Part shown: piece by piece, positions 8,022-14,826 of the stretch
Layout: each line of letters opens with the position of its first letter
Numbering within the stretch: the stretch's first letter is position 1
Origin: JAZKFT01 sp043760535
Lineage (GTDB): Bacteria; Bacteroidota; Bacteroidia; Chitinophagales; Chitinophagaceae
Direction: 5' to 3'
DNA: 18,429 nucleotides
Assembly (NCBI GenBank): GCA_043760535.1
Contig: JAYUOV010000063.1
Coordinates: forward strand, 1 to 18,429
Notes under the pieces: model-generated
The model's database searches: none
Seen by the model: only the letters and a program-made list of their open reading frames with translations
Told to the model about the DNA's origin: nothing
Position numbers and translations under genes: made by a program

Positions 8022-8108
8022 TTAACTAAAAGGGATGTGATAAATGAAGCCGATTAGCACTAAGAGCGGCATTACTGCTAAGCTGGGTTCTTGCATCCCT
8101 GTGGCCAT
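8022..8108 (-). CDS. Possible 28-residue hydrophobic peptide or gene remnant
   Basis: On the minus strand, ATG at 8106-8108 opens a frame containing MQEPSLAVMPLLVLIGFIYH, ending in TAA at 8022-8024. The PSLAVMPLLVLIGF stretch is a plausible membrane segment and recalls the N-terminus of NhaC-type antiporters, so this may be the relic of a larger membrane protein. It could equally be a small membrane peptide or chance. There is no -7 box I can see upstream of it, and its codons also fall inside the predicted stem-loop. Confidence 0.2.
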   Translation of the reverse strand: MATGMQEPSLAVMPLLVLIGFIYHIPFS

Positions 8109-8273
8109 CACCCGAAACTTGTAAAGATTGGTTTTATTCTAACACTAACCCACCCAGTTTTTTATGGGGATTGCCATACCGTTATTCGGCGGTACAGGCG
8201 GGCAAACCAGCATTTTTTGGGACTAGCGATGACGATGAAAGCATTTCTTTCCCATTTTTTTTACGAAGTAAGA

Positions 8274-8302
8274 TTGCCTTTGGTAAGGTTATTGCTATTT
8301 TG
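8274..8302 (+). promoter_or_regulatory. ddl: Putative ddl promoter
   Basis: TTG (8274-8276), 19 nt, then TATTTTG (8296-8302), close to the Bacteroidetes TTTG/TAnnTTTG arrangement but with one base fewer in the -7 box. It predicts a leader of about 25 nt before ATG 8331 and supports that start over the longer open frame. Confidence 0.4.
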
Positions 8303-8330
8303 CAGCCTATTGAAAATAGATACAACCTAT

Positions 8331-9317
8331 ATGCACAAACCCATCATTGCATTTGTAACTGGCGGCTACAGCGGCGAGGCAGAAATTAGCTATAAAAGTG
8401 CTGTCACCATCGAAGCCAATATTGATACCGATAAGTTTAGCTACCATAAAATAGATATTCGCCGAAACGGCTGGTTTGCCCCACAGGCAGATGGCAGCGA
8501 AATAGCAGTGGATAAAAGTGATTTTACCCTAAACCTCAACGGCGAAAAAATTGCCTTCGATGCTGTGCTGATAGGCATCCACGGAACGCCGGGAGAAGAT
8601 GGTAAACTTCAGGGTTATTTCGACCTGCTCAATATTCCATATACCAGTTGCGATGCCGCTACTTCGGCCATTACTTTTAATAAAAGATATACGGTGGCTG
8701 TAGCTGCTTTTAGCGGCATATCAGTAGCCCGGTCGCTACATTATTTTAAAGGCGATAGCATAGATACAAGCCATGTAAGCACACAGCTTGCATACCCCGT
8801 TTTTGTAAAACCCAACAATGGCGGCAGCTCTATTGGTATGAGTAAGGTAAATAAGCAATACGACCTGCAGGCCGCATTAGACAAGGCTTTTAAAGAAGAT
8901 GATCAAATTTTAATAGAAGAATTTATTGTAGGCCGGGAGTTTACCATTGGGGTTTGTAAAATGAATAATGAAATTATAACGTTGCCATTTACAGAAGTAT
9001 TTGCCGAAAATGAATTCTTCGATTTTGAGGCTAAATATTTAGGTAAAAGTAAAGAAGTAACACCCGCCGAAGTAACTGAATCTATTGCAAATCAGGTTCG
9101 CCAAGCAGCCAAAAAAATTTACCAAATTTTTAATTGCAGTGGTGTGGTTAGGATAGATTTTATTTACAATCAAGAAAAAGAACAACCATACATGCTGGAA
9201 ATAAACACTGTGCCTGGCCAAAGTACTGCCAGCATAGTACCCATGCAGATAAAAGCCAAAGGATGGACATTAAAAGAATTTTACAGCGGATTAATAGAGG
9301 CTGCTTTAACTAAGTAA
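8331..9317 (+). CDS. ddl: D-alanine--D-alanine ligase
   Basis: 328 residues, the usual family length. An ATP-grasp enzyme that joins two D-alanines for peptidoglycan precursors in the cytoplasm. Motifs: GGYSGEAEIS (11-20), HGTPGEDG (84-91), the glycine-rich ATP loop KPNNGGSSIG (160-169), EEFIVGREFTIGV (196-208), the metal-binding EINTVPGQS (290-298) and RIDF (274-277). The frame is open back to 8091, but MHKPIIAFVTGG at 8331 is the conserved N-terminus and the extra 80 codons look non-coding. Downstream come a small membrane protein and a PASTA protein, both on the same strand; a ddl-PASTA order is, from memory, common in this phylum and suggests a cell-wall cluster. Confidence 0.96.
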   Translation: MHKPIIAFVTGGYSGEAEISYKSAVTIEANIDTDKFSYHKIDIRRNGWFAPQADGSEIAVDKSDFTLNLNGEKIAFDAVLIGIHGTPGEDGKLQGYFDLLNIPYTSCDAATSAITFNKRYTVAVAAFSGISVARSLHYFKGDSIDTSHVSTQLAYPVFVKPNNGGSSIGMSKVNKQYDLQAALDKAFKEDDQILIEEFIVGREFTIGVCKMNNEIITLPFTEVFAENEFFDFEAKYLGKSKEVTPAEVTESIANQVRQAAKKIYQIFNCSGVVRIDFIYNQEKEQPYMLEINTVPGQSTASIVPMQIKAKGWTLKEFYSGLIEAALTK

Positions 9318-9329
9318 GGCAAGAGGATG

Positions 9330-9385
9330 TAGTTAATAGATAGTAGATAGTAGGTAGTGGAGAGTGGTTAATAGCTTGTAGGGAA
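9330..9385 (+). repeat. Degenerate heptanucleotide tandem repeat (8 units)
   Basis: Starting 13 nt after the ddl stop, eight consecutive 7-nt units begin with TAG or TGG: TAGTTAA, TAGATAG twice, TAGGTAG, TGGAGAG, TGGTTAA, TAGCTTG and TAGGGAA. The period is exactly 7 although the words drift. The remainder of the 9318-9481 spacer is AT-rich with no other feature. Confidence 0.6.
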
Positions 9386-9481
9386 GTGAAGCACAAAAGG
9401 AAGCAGGTAAAAAAATTTTAAAATAGTTTTAGCTACACATTGATACTAAATCAGCGTATTAGTAAATGAAAAAAAATAAAC

Positions 9482-9613
9482 ATGACTAAAAAGGTATTTT
9501 TAAATTCAAACTACTTTAAGATTTTATTGCCAATAGTAATAATAGCCTTAATAATAACTTTATGGCGAAATGGTTATGCTTTTGGGCAGTGGCTTTACAA
9601 AATTTTTAATTAG
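9482..9613 (+). CDS. 43-residue single-pass membrane protein
   Basis: A complete small ORF, ATG to TAG: a basic N-terminus MTKKVFLNSNYFK, one strong membrane segment ILLPIVIIALIITLW, and the tail GYAFGQWLYKIFN. The composition (positive start, single helix, aromatic amphipathic tail) and strict frame make it far more protein-like than the surrounding spacer. Similar tiny proteins ending in a G-[YH]-xFG-[QK]-WL-like tail occur in related bacteria, as far as I recall; function is unknown. It sits between ddl and the PASTA gene on the same strand, so it may be part of the cell-wall cluster. No clear -7 box lies immediately upstream. Confidence 0.6.
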   Translation: MTKKVFLNSNYFKILLPIVIIALIITLWRNGYAFGQWLYKIFN

Positions 9614-9798
9614 TGTAACCCAGAACCCAAAAATGGTATTTGCAGAGCACTGTTTAGCAAATAAAAGTGTAAAAACTTTATAATATTTGGCTTTGGATAA
9701 GCCTTAAGGATTATATTCTTCGGATGCTTTTCTTTAAAAACTCCCCAACTATTTCGAGCTTTCAAACAAAATTTTTACAAATACAAACTCAATACAAA

Positions 9799-10617
9799 GT
9801 GTTTAAATTTATTACTCGTCGCCATTTTCTTATTAACCTAGTGGTAGCCATTTTACTGGTATTAGGGCTTATATCGGTTTTTTTATGGTCGCTTGGTTTT
9901 ATTACCAATCATGGCGATTTTGAAAAAGTGCCGAGCGTAAAAAGTAAGCTATTAACCGATGCCAAAAAACTTTTAGAAGCCAAAGGTTTTAGCGTAGAAG
10001 TGCAGGATTCACTTTATGTAGATTCTCTGCCGCCTTTTGCCATTATTAAACAAAGCCCCGACGCCGAAATGATGGTAAAAAGTGGCCGCACCATTTACCT
10101 AACCATTAACCGTTCCAATCCGCCACTTGTTGAAATGCCCAATATGGTTGGTTTTTCTTTTCGCAATGCCGAAATGTATATGAAGCAACTTGGGTTAAAA
10201 CTGGGCGATACCACCCGCAAACCCGACATAGCAAGGGATGCTGTATTAGAACAATTGTACAACGGCCAGCAAATAAAAGCAGGCACTAAAATATATATGG
10301 GCAGCACCATTAGTTTTATTTTGGGTAATGGCCTTGGCGAAGACGAATTTGAAGTGCCTGTAATTACCGGAATTACTTTTAAAGAAGCCAAAGAAATACT
10401 AGGCGGCATGAGCCTAAATATAGGAGCATTGGTAATAGATGGCGATGTAAAAGACACAGCCAACGCCATTGTGTATAAGCAGTTTCCTTCCAAAACCACC
10501 GATTTGGGAGATGGCGTTACCCAAACTAATAAAATTCGTGAAGGGCAAGGAATAGATATTTATTTGGGTAAAAAAATGAAAGAAGCCCCGAAGGAGAAAA
10601 AGGAAGAAGATTTGTAA
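9799..10617 (+). CDS. PASTA-domain membrane protein
   Basis: From GTG 9799 the product has 272 residues: a short basic N-terminus FKFITRRHFLINL, one membrane helix (LVVAILLVLGLISVFLW), then three PASTA repeats outside the cell at roughly residues 43-105, 111-176 and 184-257, and a Lys/Glu-rich tail. PASTA domains bind peptidoglycan stem peptides or beta-lactam-like groups; there is no kinase or transpeptidase domain here. The frame is open to ATG 9724, which would add 25 residues (MLFFKNSP...). I prefer the GTG because the related proteins I recall begin with MFKFIT and the added part is unlike a membrane-protein N-terminus. The neighbourhood (ddl, small membrane protein) suggests a role in wall synthesis or sensing. 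Confidence 0.88.
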   Translation: MFKFITRRHFLINLVVAILLVLGLISVFLWSLGFITNHGDFEKVPSVKSKLLTDAKKLLEAKGFSVEVQDSLYVDSLPPFAIIKQSPDAEMMVKSGRTIYLTINRSNPPLVEMPNMVGFSFRNAEMYMKQLGLKLGDTTRKPDIARDAVLEQLYNGQQIKAGTKIYMGSTISFILGNGLGEDEFEVPVITGITFKEAKEILGGMSLNIGALVIDGDVKDTANAIVYKQFPSKTTDLGDGVTQTNKIREGQGIDIYLGKKMKEAPKEKKEEDL

Positions 10618-10815
10618 GTAATTGGTTAATTGGTTAGTATTTTTTTTTGACCCCGGCTTTTGTTCCCTGATTGGGCGACATTGGCAAACGTTGTAAATCC
10701 CGAAGCATTTCGGGACTCCATTCATCTGATTGCTAATATGTTACATGCTAAAACCCTACTTTTCATCTATCATTTTTATCGGCAAGAGGGAGACGCCATA
10801 AGTGGACGTCTCTAC
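10618..10815. repeat. Spacer made of interspersed hairpin repeats
   Basis: After the PASTA stop comes ATTGGTTA twice, then a poly-T run. Next is a hairpin TCCCGAA-GCAT-TTCGGGA at 10698-10715 and then GAGACG (10790-10795) with CGTCTC (10807-10812) around an 11-nt loop. The latter reads, on the minus strand, GTAGAGACG...CGTCTC, a hairpin type I recall as an abundant interspersed repeat in cyanobacteria and Bacteroidetes. No gene is present. Confidence 0.55.
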
Positions 10816-10941
10816 AAATCACAAATCGCAAACCATAAATCACAAACCATAAATCACAAATCGTAAATCACAAACCATAAATCACAAACCGTAAATCACA
10901 AATCGTAAATCACAAACCATAATTCATAAATCGTAAATCGC
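10816..10941 (+). repeat. Heptanucleotide tandem repeat, 18 units, abutting the rhodanese start
   Basis: Eighteen contiguous 7-nt units fit the consensus AAAYCRY with one exception (AATTCAT at 10921-10927). AAATCAC alternates mainly with AAACCAT, AAATCGT or AAACCGT. The array starts right after the GAGACG hairpin and ends 1 nt before the rhodanese ATG at 10943. It therefore replaces the region where a ribosome binding site and leader would be. Confidence 0.9.
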
Positions 10942-10942
10942 A

Positions 10943-11251
10943 ATGACACAAATAACTGTACAGGAACTAAAAGCCCGACTTGAAAATGGCGAAGCCGTAC
11001 ATCTGGTAGATGTTCGTGAAGACCACGAACGTGCCGAATTTAACATTGGCGGCATCCACCACAAACTGGGCCTAATACAAACCATGCAAACCGACCCTAT
11101 AGACGATTGGAAAGATGAAGAAGTAGTGATGTACTGCCGCAGCGGCAACCGCAGCGGGCAAGCCTCATTAATATTAGAAACTATGGGCTTTAAAAATGTA
11201 GTAAACCTTGCCGGTGGCATGCTTGCCTGGCAAGAAAAATTTGGCGGGTAG
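10943..11251 (+). CDS. Single-domain rhodanese-like protein
   Basis: 102 residues forming one rhodanese domain: VDVREDHERAEFNIGGIHH (22-40), and the active-site loop CRSGNRS with Cys65, then a NLAGGMLAW element. Proteins of this size carry persulfide sulfur on the cysteine and pass it to acceptors or act in detoxification; the partner is unknown. No signal peptide, so cytoplasmic. Upstream there is no -7 box or ribosome binding site, only the heptamer array running to the ATG, so the mode of initiation is unclear. The gene is on the same strand as the PASTA gene and convergent with tsaD. Confidence 0.93.
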   Translation: MTQITVQELKARLENGEAVHLVDVREDHERAEFNIGGIHHKLGLIQTMQTDPIDDWKDEEVVMYCRSGNRSGQASLILETMGFKNVVNLAGGMLAWQEKFGG

Positions 11252-11275
11252 AGGATGTTATGGTTTAATAAATTT

Positions 11276-11317
11276 TCAATAATCAATTTTTAATGTTCAA
11301 TGTTCAATTCTCAAATA
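11276..11317 (+). repeat. Degenerate heptamer tract (6 units) after the rhodanese gene
   Basis: Six contiguous 7-nt units of the type TCAATNN (TCAATAA, TCAATTT, TTAATGT, TCAATGT, TCAATTC, TCAAATA). It can pair with the inverted tract at 11347-11367, so the two may form a convergent terminator-like stem between the rhodanese and tsaD genes. Confidence 0.55.
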
Positions 11318-11346
11318 CTCTCATCCCATTGTATTTGCAATATGCG

Positions 11347-11367
11347 TTGAACATTGATTATTGAACA
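11347..11367 (-). repeat. Inverted heptamer tract (3 units)
   Basis: TTGAACA, TTGATTA and TTGAACA in series; on the minus strand these read TGTTCAA and TAATCAA, the same words as at 11276-11317. TTGAACATT here pairs perfectly with AATGTTCAA at 11299-11307. A T-run follows at 11368-11373. Confidence 0.55.
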
Positions 11368-11448
11368 TTTTTTCTCTAAAAAAATGAATGATCATCTGGT
11401 TTTATTATCCATTTTCTCTTTATCCATTCCCTCATTATTCACTATAAA

Positions 11449-12492
11449 TTACCATACCGCTCTTGGGCTTGCCCCAACTGAGAGCTCTGCAAAATCGCCG
11501 GCCAAATATTTGTAATAACCGGTAATGGCTATCATGCCGGCATTATCTGTACAGTATTGAAAGGCTGGAGTGTATGTGTTCCAGCCCATTTTTATGCCAA
11601 GTTCTGTAAAGCCGTTTCGCAAACCACTATTGGCACTTACGCCACCGGCCATACAAATTTCTTTTATGCCCGTATCTTCAGCGGCCATTACCAGTTTGTT
11701 TAGAAGTATGCTCACAATGCGTTGTTGAATAGATGCACATATATCGGCCATATTTTCCGCTACAAAGTGTTCATTGTGTTTTAAACTGTTTTGTAAAAAA
11801 TACAAAATCGAAGTTTTTAAGCCGCTAAAGCTAAAATTAAGTCCCTCAATTCTTGGTTCGGGAAAGGCAAACCGGTTTTTATTTCCTTCTTTAGCGTACT
11901 TATCTATCAATGGCCCGCCGGGGTAGGGCAGGCCAAGCAGTTTGGCACTTTTATCAAAGGCTTCGCCTGCTGCATCGTCCAGGGTTTCGCCTATTATTTT
12001 CATGTTAGTTGGCGAATGGCACAATACTATTTGTGTGTGGCCACCGCTCACCGTAAGGCACAAAAACGGAAAAGAAGGTTTGTGCTCATCTATTAAATTA
12101 GCCAGTACATGGGCTTGCATATGGTGTACAGCTATCAGCGGTTTATCTAGTGCCAATGCCAGCGATTTTGCAAAGCAAGTGCCTACCAGCAAAGAGCCAA
12201 TAAGCCCCGGACTTTGGGTAAATGCAATGGCATCTATTTGCTGTAACCCAATACCAGCTTGCTTTAAAGCCGTATCTACCACAGGTAAAATATGTTGCAT
12301 GTGAGCCCGGCTGGCAAGCTCCGGTACCACACCACCGTATTGTTCATGAATGGCTTGTGTGGCTATAAAATTGGTCAGTATTTTACCATCCACACAAACC
12401 GAAGCCGATGTGTCGTCGCAGCTAGATTCGATGGCAAGAATGGTTAGTTGATTTTTGATGTATGATGTATGATTTGTGATTTGTTCTGTCAT
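11449..12492 (-). CDS. tsaD: tRNA N6-adenosine threonylcarbamoyltransferase TsaD
   Basis: 347 residues from ATG 12492. TsaD transfers the threonylcarbamoyl group to A37 of ANN-decoding tRNAs with TsaB and TsaE. Motifs: ILAIESSCDDTSA (18-30), metal-binding HHMQAH (His124 and His128), VSGGHTQ (148-154), the AGGVSAN loop (282-288) and CTDNAGM with metal ligand Asp316. The first 17 residues (MTEQITNHTSYIKNQLT) are unlike the family, which usually begins two or three residues before ILAIESS. They are largely encoded by a heptamer repeat (12448-12482). The frame also opens at GTG 12540, giving 363 residues, but ATG 12492 is closer to the family length. No start codon exists between 12492 and the conserved domain, so the extension must be translated. 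Confidence 0.95.
   Translation of the reverse strand: MTEQITNHTSYIKNQLTILAIESSCDDTSASVCVDGKILTNFIATQAIHEQYGGVVPELASRAHMQHILPVVDTALKQAGIGLQQIDAIAFTQSPGLIGSLLVGTCFAKSLALALDKPLIAVHHMQAHVLANLIDEHKPSFPFLCLTVSGGHTQIVLCHSPTNMKIIGETLDDAAGEAFDKSAKLLGLPYPGGPLIDKYAKEGNKNRFAFPEPRIEGLNFSFSGLKTSILYFLQNSLKHNEHFVAENMADICASIQQRIVSILLNKLVMAAEDTGIKEICMAGGVSANSGLRNGFTELGIKMGWNTYTPAFQYCTDNAGMIAITGYYKYLAGDFAELSVGASPRAVW
12448..12482 (-). repeat. Heptamer repeat inside the tsaD N-terminus
   Basis: Five contiguous 7-nt units on the coding strand: AAATCAC, AAATCAT, ACATCAT, ACATCAA and AAATCAA. They share the AAATCAC word with the array before the rhodanese gene and are in the same orientation relative to their gene. 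They encode most of the non-conserved leader of TsaD. Confidence 0.7.
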
Positions 12493-12606
12493 CGTTTTTT
12501 GGTCAATTGTAATTGCTAGTTGTATAGTTAGGTTGCTCACAACTCTGTTTGGGTATTAGCTATTACATGGTTTTTTGTACAACAGTTATTTATTAAAAAA
12601 AGCATT

Positions 12607-14826
12607 TTACTTCAGTTTCCAACGTATGCCCATATACAATTCCCTACCTCTGGTTGGGCCCCATACCGATGAAATATCGAAGTAAGGGCTGAATGGATTT
12701 TGCCAGCTAATTATGGGCTGGTTCTGCCTAAAGTTGAAAATGTTTTCGCAGCCTGCATACAGTTCCAGCAATTTAAATAGGTAGGTAAACTGTGCATTTA
12801 CAGTAGTATAATTTTTCGAATAATCGGGCCGCTGAAAGGGCGCTGGGTTTGCTTTGGTATTGGGCAACCGCTGCCTGCCAAACCAATGGATATTTACATC
12901 GGCATGAAATGCATTGCTTAGCGGTTTATAGCTAAATGTGGTGAGCACTTTATGCCTTGGGTTAAATGGCAATACTTCTTTAACCCCGTTAATTTTTCTA
13001 TACACGTCTAAAAAATTATACCCTGCTTTAAACTCGTAACGCTGGTATAGCCTAATTAAAAAATCTGTTTGAAAACCATTGCTTACACTTTTGCCGGTAA
13101 AGTTTTTAATAATGGCTTTGGTTGGGTCGGCATCGTAATCAGGAAAAATCTGGTTCTGGAAATTGGTGCGGTAATAATCCATGCTCACATGGCCCGAAAT
13201 ATGGTCATTTTCAAATTTTTGGGTAATGTTTATACCCATGTTTAATGCTTTTTCGGGCAGTAACGCTTCTGCAAAAACGATATTTCTAGAGCTGGCCAGC
13301 AGCCCTATATTTTCGCTGAATAAATTTACGGTACGCCAGCCCGTACCAATGTTGGCACGTATGGTAAGCCTGGATGTGGGGTCGTATTTTAATAATGTTC
13401 TCGGGGTGGCATACCAGCCAAATTGGTTGTGATGATCTGCCCTTAGGCCAGCTATCCATGTGAGTTTCCCCTTAAAAAATGACATGGTATTTTCTGCAAA
13501 AACGCCTGGTATTTTTTCCTGTCGCAGATATTCGCCATCATAATTTCTGTTAATAAAGTTGTCGGTAAAAGCAATGGTTTCCTGCAGGTTCAGGCTCTTA
13601 AAACTGATGCCTGTTTTTAAAGTGTGGTTTTCGTTTTTTGTAAGTTCATATTGCAGGTTTACAAATGCGTTGGTTTGTTTTGCGGCATAAGAAAGCGAAC
13701 CAAAGTACGAATCCTGTTTTTGGTGAAACCCTGATGTATAAAGGGTTACACGGTGACTATCGTTAAAGCGGTAACTGGTTTTTGCCCATATTTCGGGCTG
13801 GTTAATGTTTACGGTGTTGCCATAAACAGTACTGCTGCCTTTATGTACATCCGGCTCAAAAAATGTTTGTCCGCCGATACGTTTTTCATTTAAAAAACGC
13901 AATGCTGTTTCGCTGCTCCAGCCCCAGTCTTTCTCTTTTCCAATCTTCCATTTATTCAGTACCATATTTCTGGTGAGCAGCGGTAAATCCAGAAAATTAT
14001 CTTTATCCCTGTCTATTTTATTGGCTGGCTGTACCGTATGAAAAGCCAGCAAACTATGCCATTTGCCTACTTTAAAATTGGTGGTAAGGTTCAGGTGTTT
14101 TTCGGCAAAACTGTTTACATAAATATTGGCAAACAGTTTTTCGGTAGCGTTTGGCTTTATAATTTCTACATTAATTTGTCCACTAATACTTTCGAAGCCC
14201 TGCAGTACACTGTTGGCTCCTTTAGATATGTAAATATTATCTACCAACGTGCCGGGAATACTGCTGATACCATACGTAAAGCTGAGCCCCTGAATCATGG
14301 GAAAGCCATCAATCAGCACCTGATTATACACGCCGGATAAGCCCAATATCCGAAGTTCTTTGGCATTGGTAATTACATTGGTAGTTTGTGGCTGTACGCT
14401 GGATTGTGTTTCGAAACATCCCGCCAAATCGCAGCAAGCTGATTTTTTTAGCTCCACAGAAGTAAGTATTTCTGTTTTAATACCAGTTCGGTTAGACATA
14501 ATAGTGCCTTCTTTTTCTGCACTTACTAGCACTTCCTGCAAATTGGTTTTTTGTTTTAATACAAACAGTAGGGTAGTCATTTCTTCCACCTCAATGGTAT
14601 CGCTGTTGTAACCGGTATAACTGGCTATTAACTTAGTTTTTATTGCAGGCTTAGTAATGGTAAAACTGCCATTTATGGCTGTGGTAATACCTTTTTTGGT
14701 ATTGAGCCAAACAACAGATGCACCTGCCAGCGGTTGATTACTGATATTGGTAACCCTTCCTGAAATGGATTGTGCCATACTGCAAAACGGCAGCAGCAGT
14801 AACAGATAAAGTGTAAACCTTAGCAT
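12607..14826 (-). CDS. TonB-dependent receptor, Cys-rich plug (metal-type)
   Basis: 739 residues. Signal peptide to about residue 18 (LLLLLPFCSMA), a carboxypeptidase-regulatory-like domain (about 19-92), a plug domain from about 95 to 222 with LILGLSGVYNQVLIDGFP-type motifs, then a beta-barrel ending in LYMGIRWKLK. The plug starts with ELKKSACCDLAGCFETQ (Cys131, Cys132, Cys137). A Cys-Cys next to a SFET-like motif marks a Bacteroidetes receptor group often linked to heavy-metal proteins, as I recall. The ATG overlaps the stop of the HMA-like gene by one base (TAATG), so the two are translated together. The likely role is TonB-driven uptake of a metal or metal chelate across the outer membrane, inferred from context. 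A T-run follows the stop but no stem. Confidence 0.92.
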   Translation of the reverse strand: MLRFTLYLLLLLPFCSMAQSISGRVTNISNQPLAGASVVWLNTKKGITTAINGSFTITKPAIKTKLIASYTGYNSDTIEVEEMTTLLFVLKQKTNLQEVLVSAEKEGTIMSNRTGIKTEILTSVELKKSACCDLAGCFETQSSVQPQTTNVITNAKELRILGLSGVYNQVLIDGFPMIQGLSFTYGISSIPGTLVDNIYISKGANSVLQGFESISGQINVEIIKPNATEKLFANIYVNSFAEKHLNLTTNFKVGKWHSLLAFHTVQPANKIDRDKDNFLDLPLLTRNMVLNKWKIGKEKDWGWSSETALRFLNEKRIGGQTFFEPDVHKGSSTVYGNTVNINQPEIWAKTSYRFNDSHRVTLYTSGFHQKQDSYFGSLSYAAKQTNAFVNLQYELTKNENHTLKTGISFKSLNLQETIAFTDNFINRNYDGEYLRQEKIPGVFAENTMSFFKGKLTWIAGLRADHHNQFGWYATPRTLLKYDPTSRLTIRANIGTGWRTVNLFSENIGLLASSRNIVFAEALLPEKALNMGINITQKFENDHISGHVSMDYYRTNFQNQIFPDYDADPTKAIIKNFTGKSVSNGFQTDFLIRLYQRYEFKAGYNFLDVYRKINGVKEVLPFNPRHKVLTTFSYKPLSNAFHADVNIHWFGRQRLPNTKANPAPFQRPDYSKNYTTVNAQFTYLFKLLELYAGCENIFNFRQNQPIISWQNPFSPYFDISSVWGPTRGRELYMGIRWKLK

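Larger units (their letters stand above)
8016..8330. other. Structured spacer upstream of ddl
   Basis: About 315 nt without a convincing plus-strand gene; the ddl frame happens to stay open through 8091, but that part is not ddl-like. It holds a long-range stem AGGGATG (8031-8037) with CATCCCT (8094-8100) enclosing TTAGCA (8054-8059) with TGCTAA (8076-8081). It also holds a second hairpin, TTGCC/GGCAA plus TACCG/CGGTA, over 8171-8205. The minus strand carries a 28-codon hydrophobic ORF at 8022-8108. It resembles no RNA class I can name; it may be a decayed gene or an unknown transcript. Confidence 0.4.

Noticed and set aside
8032..8099. tRNA-like acceptor stem (GGGATGT with GCATCCC)
   Set aside because: There is no room for a T arm before the 3' strand and no anticodon arm in place; only the outer pairing resembles a tRNA.
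8091..8330. 80-residue N-terminal extension of Ddl
   Set aside because: The residues are unlike any Ddl, and ATG 8331 gives the conserved N-terminus and normal length with a plausible promoter just upstream.
9466..9489. Seven-codon ORF (MKKNKHD) overlapping the start of the 43-residue gene
   Set aside because: Too short and too A-rich to distinguish from chance.
10095..10499. 134-residue minus-strand ORF
   Set aside because: Antisense to the PASTA repeats; composition is that of a shadow frame.
10816..10941. Possible CRISPR or satellite array
   Set aside because: Units are 7 nt with no spacers and no cas genes nearby; it is a simple tandem repeat.
11942..12304. 120-residue plus-strand ORF
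   Set aside because: Antisense to the conserved core of tsaD, with no domain-like features.
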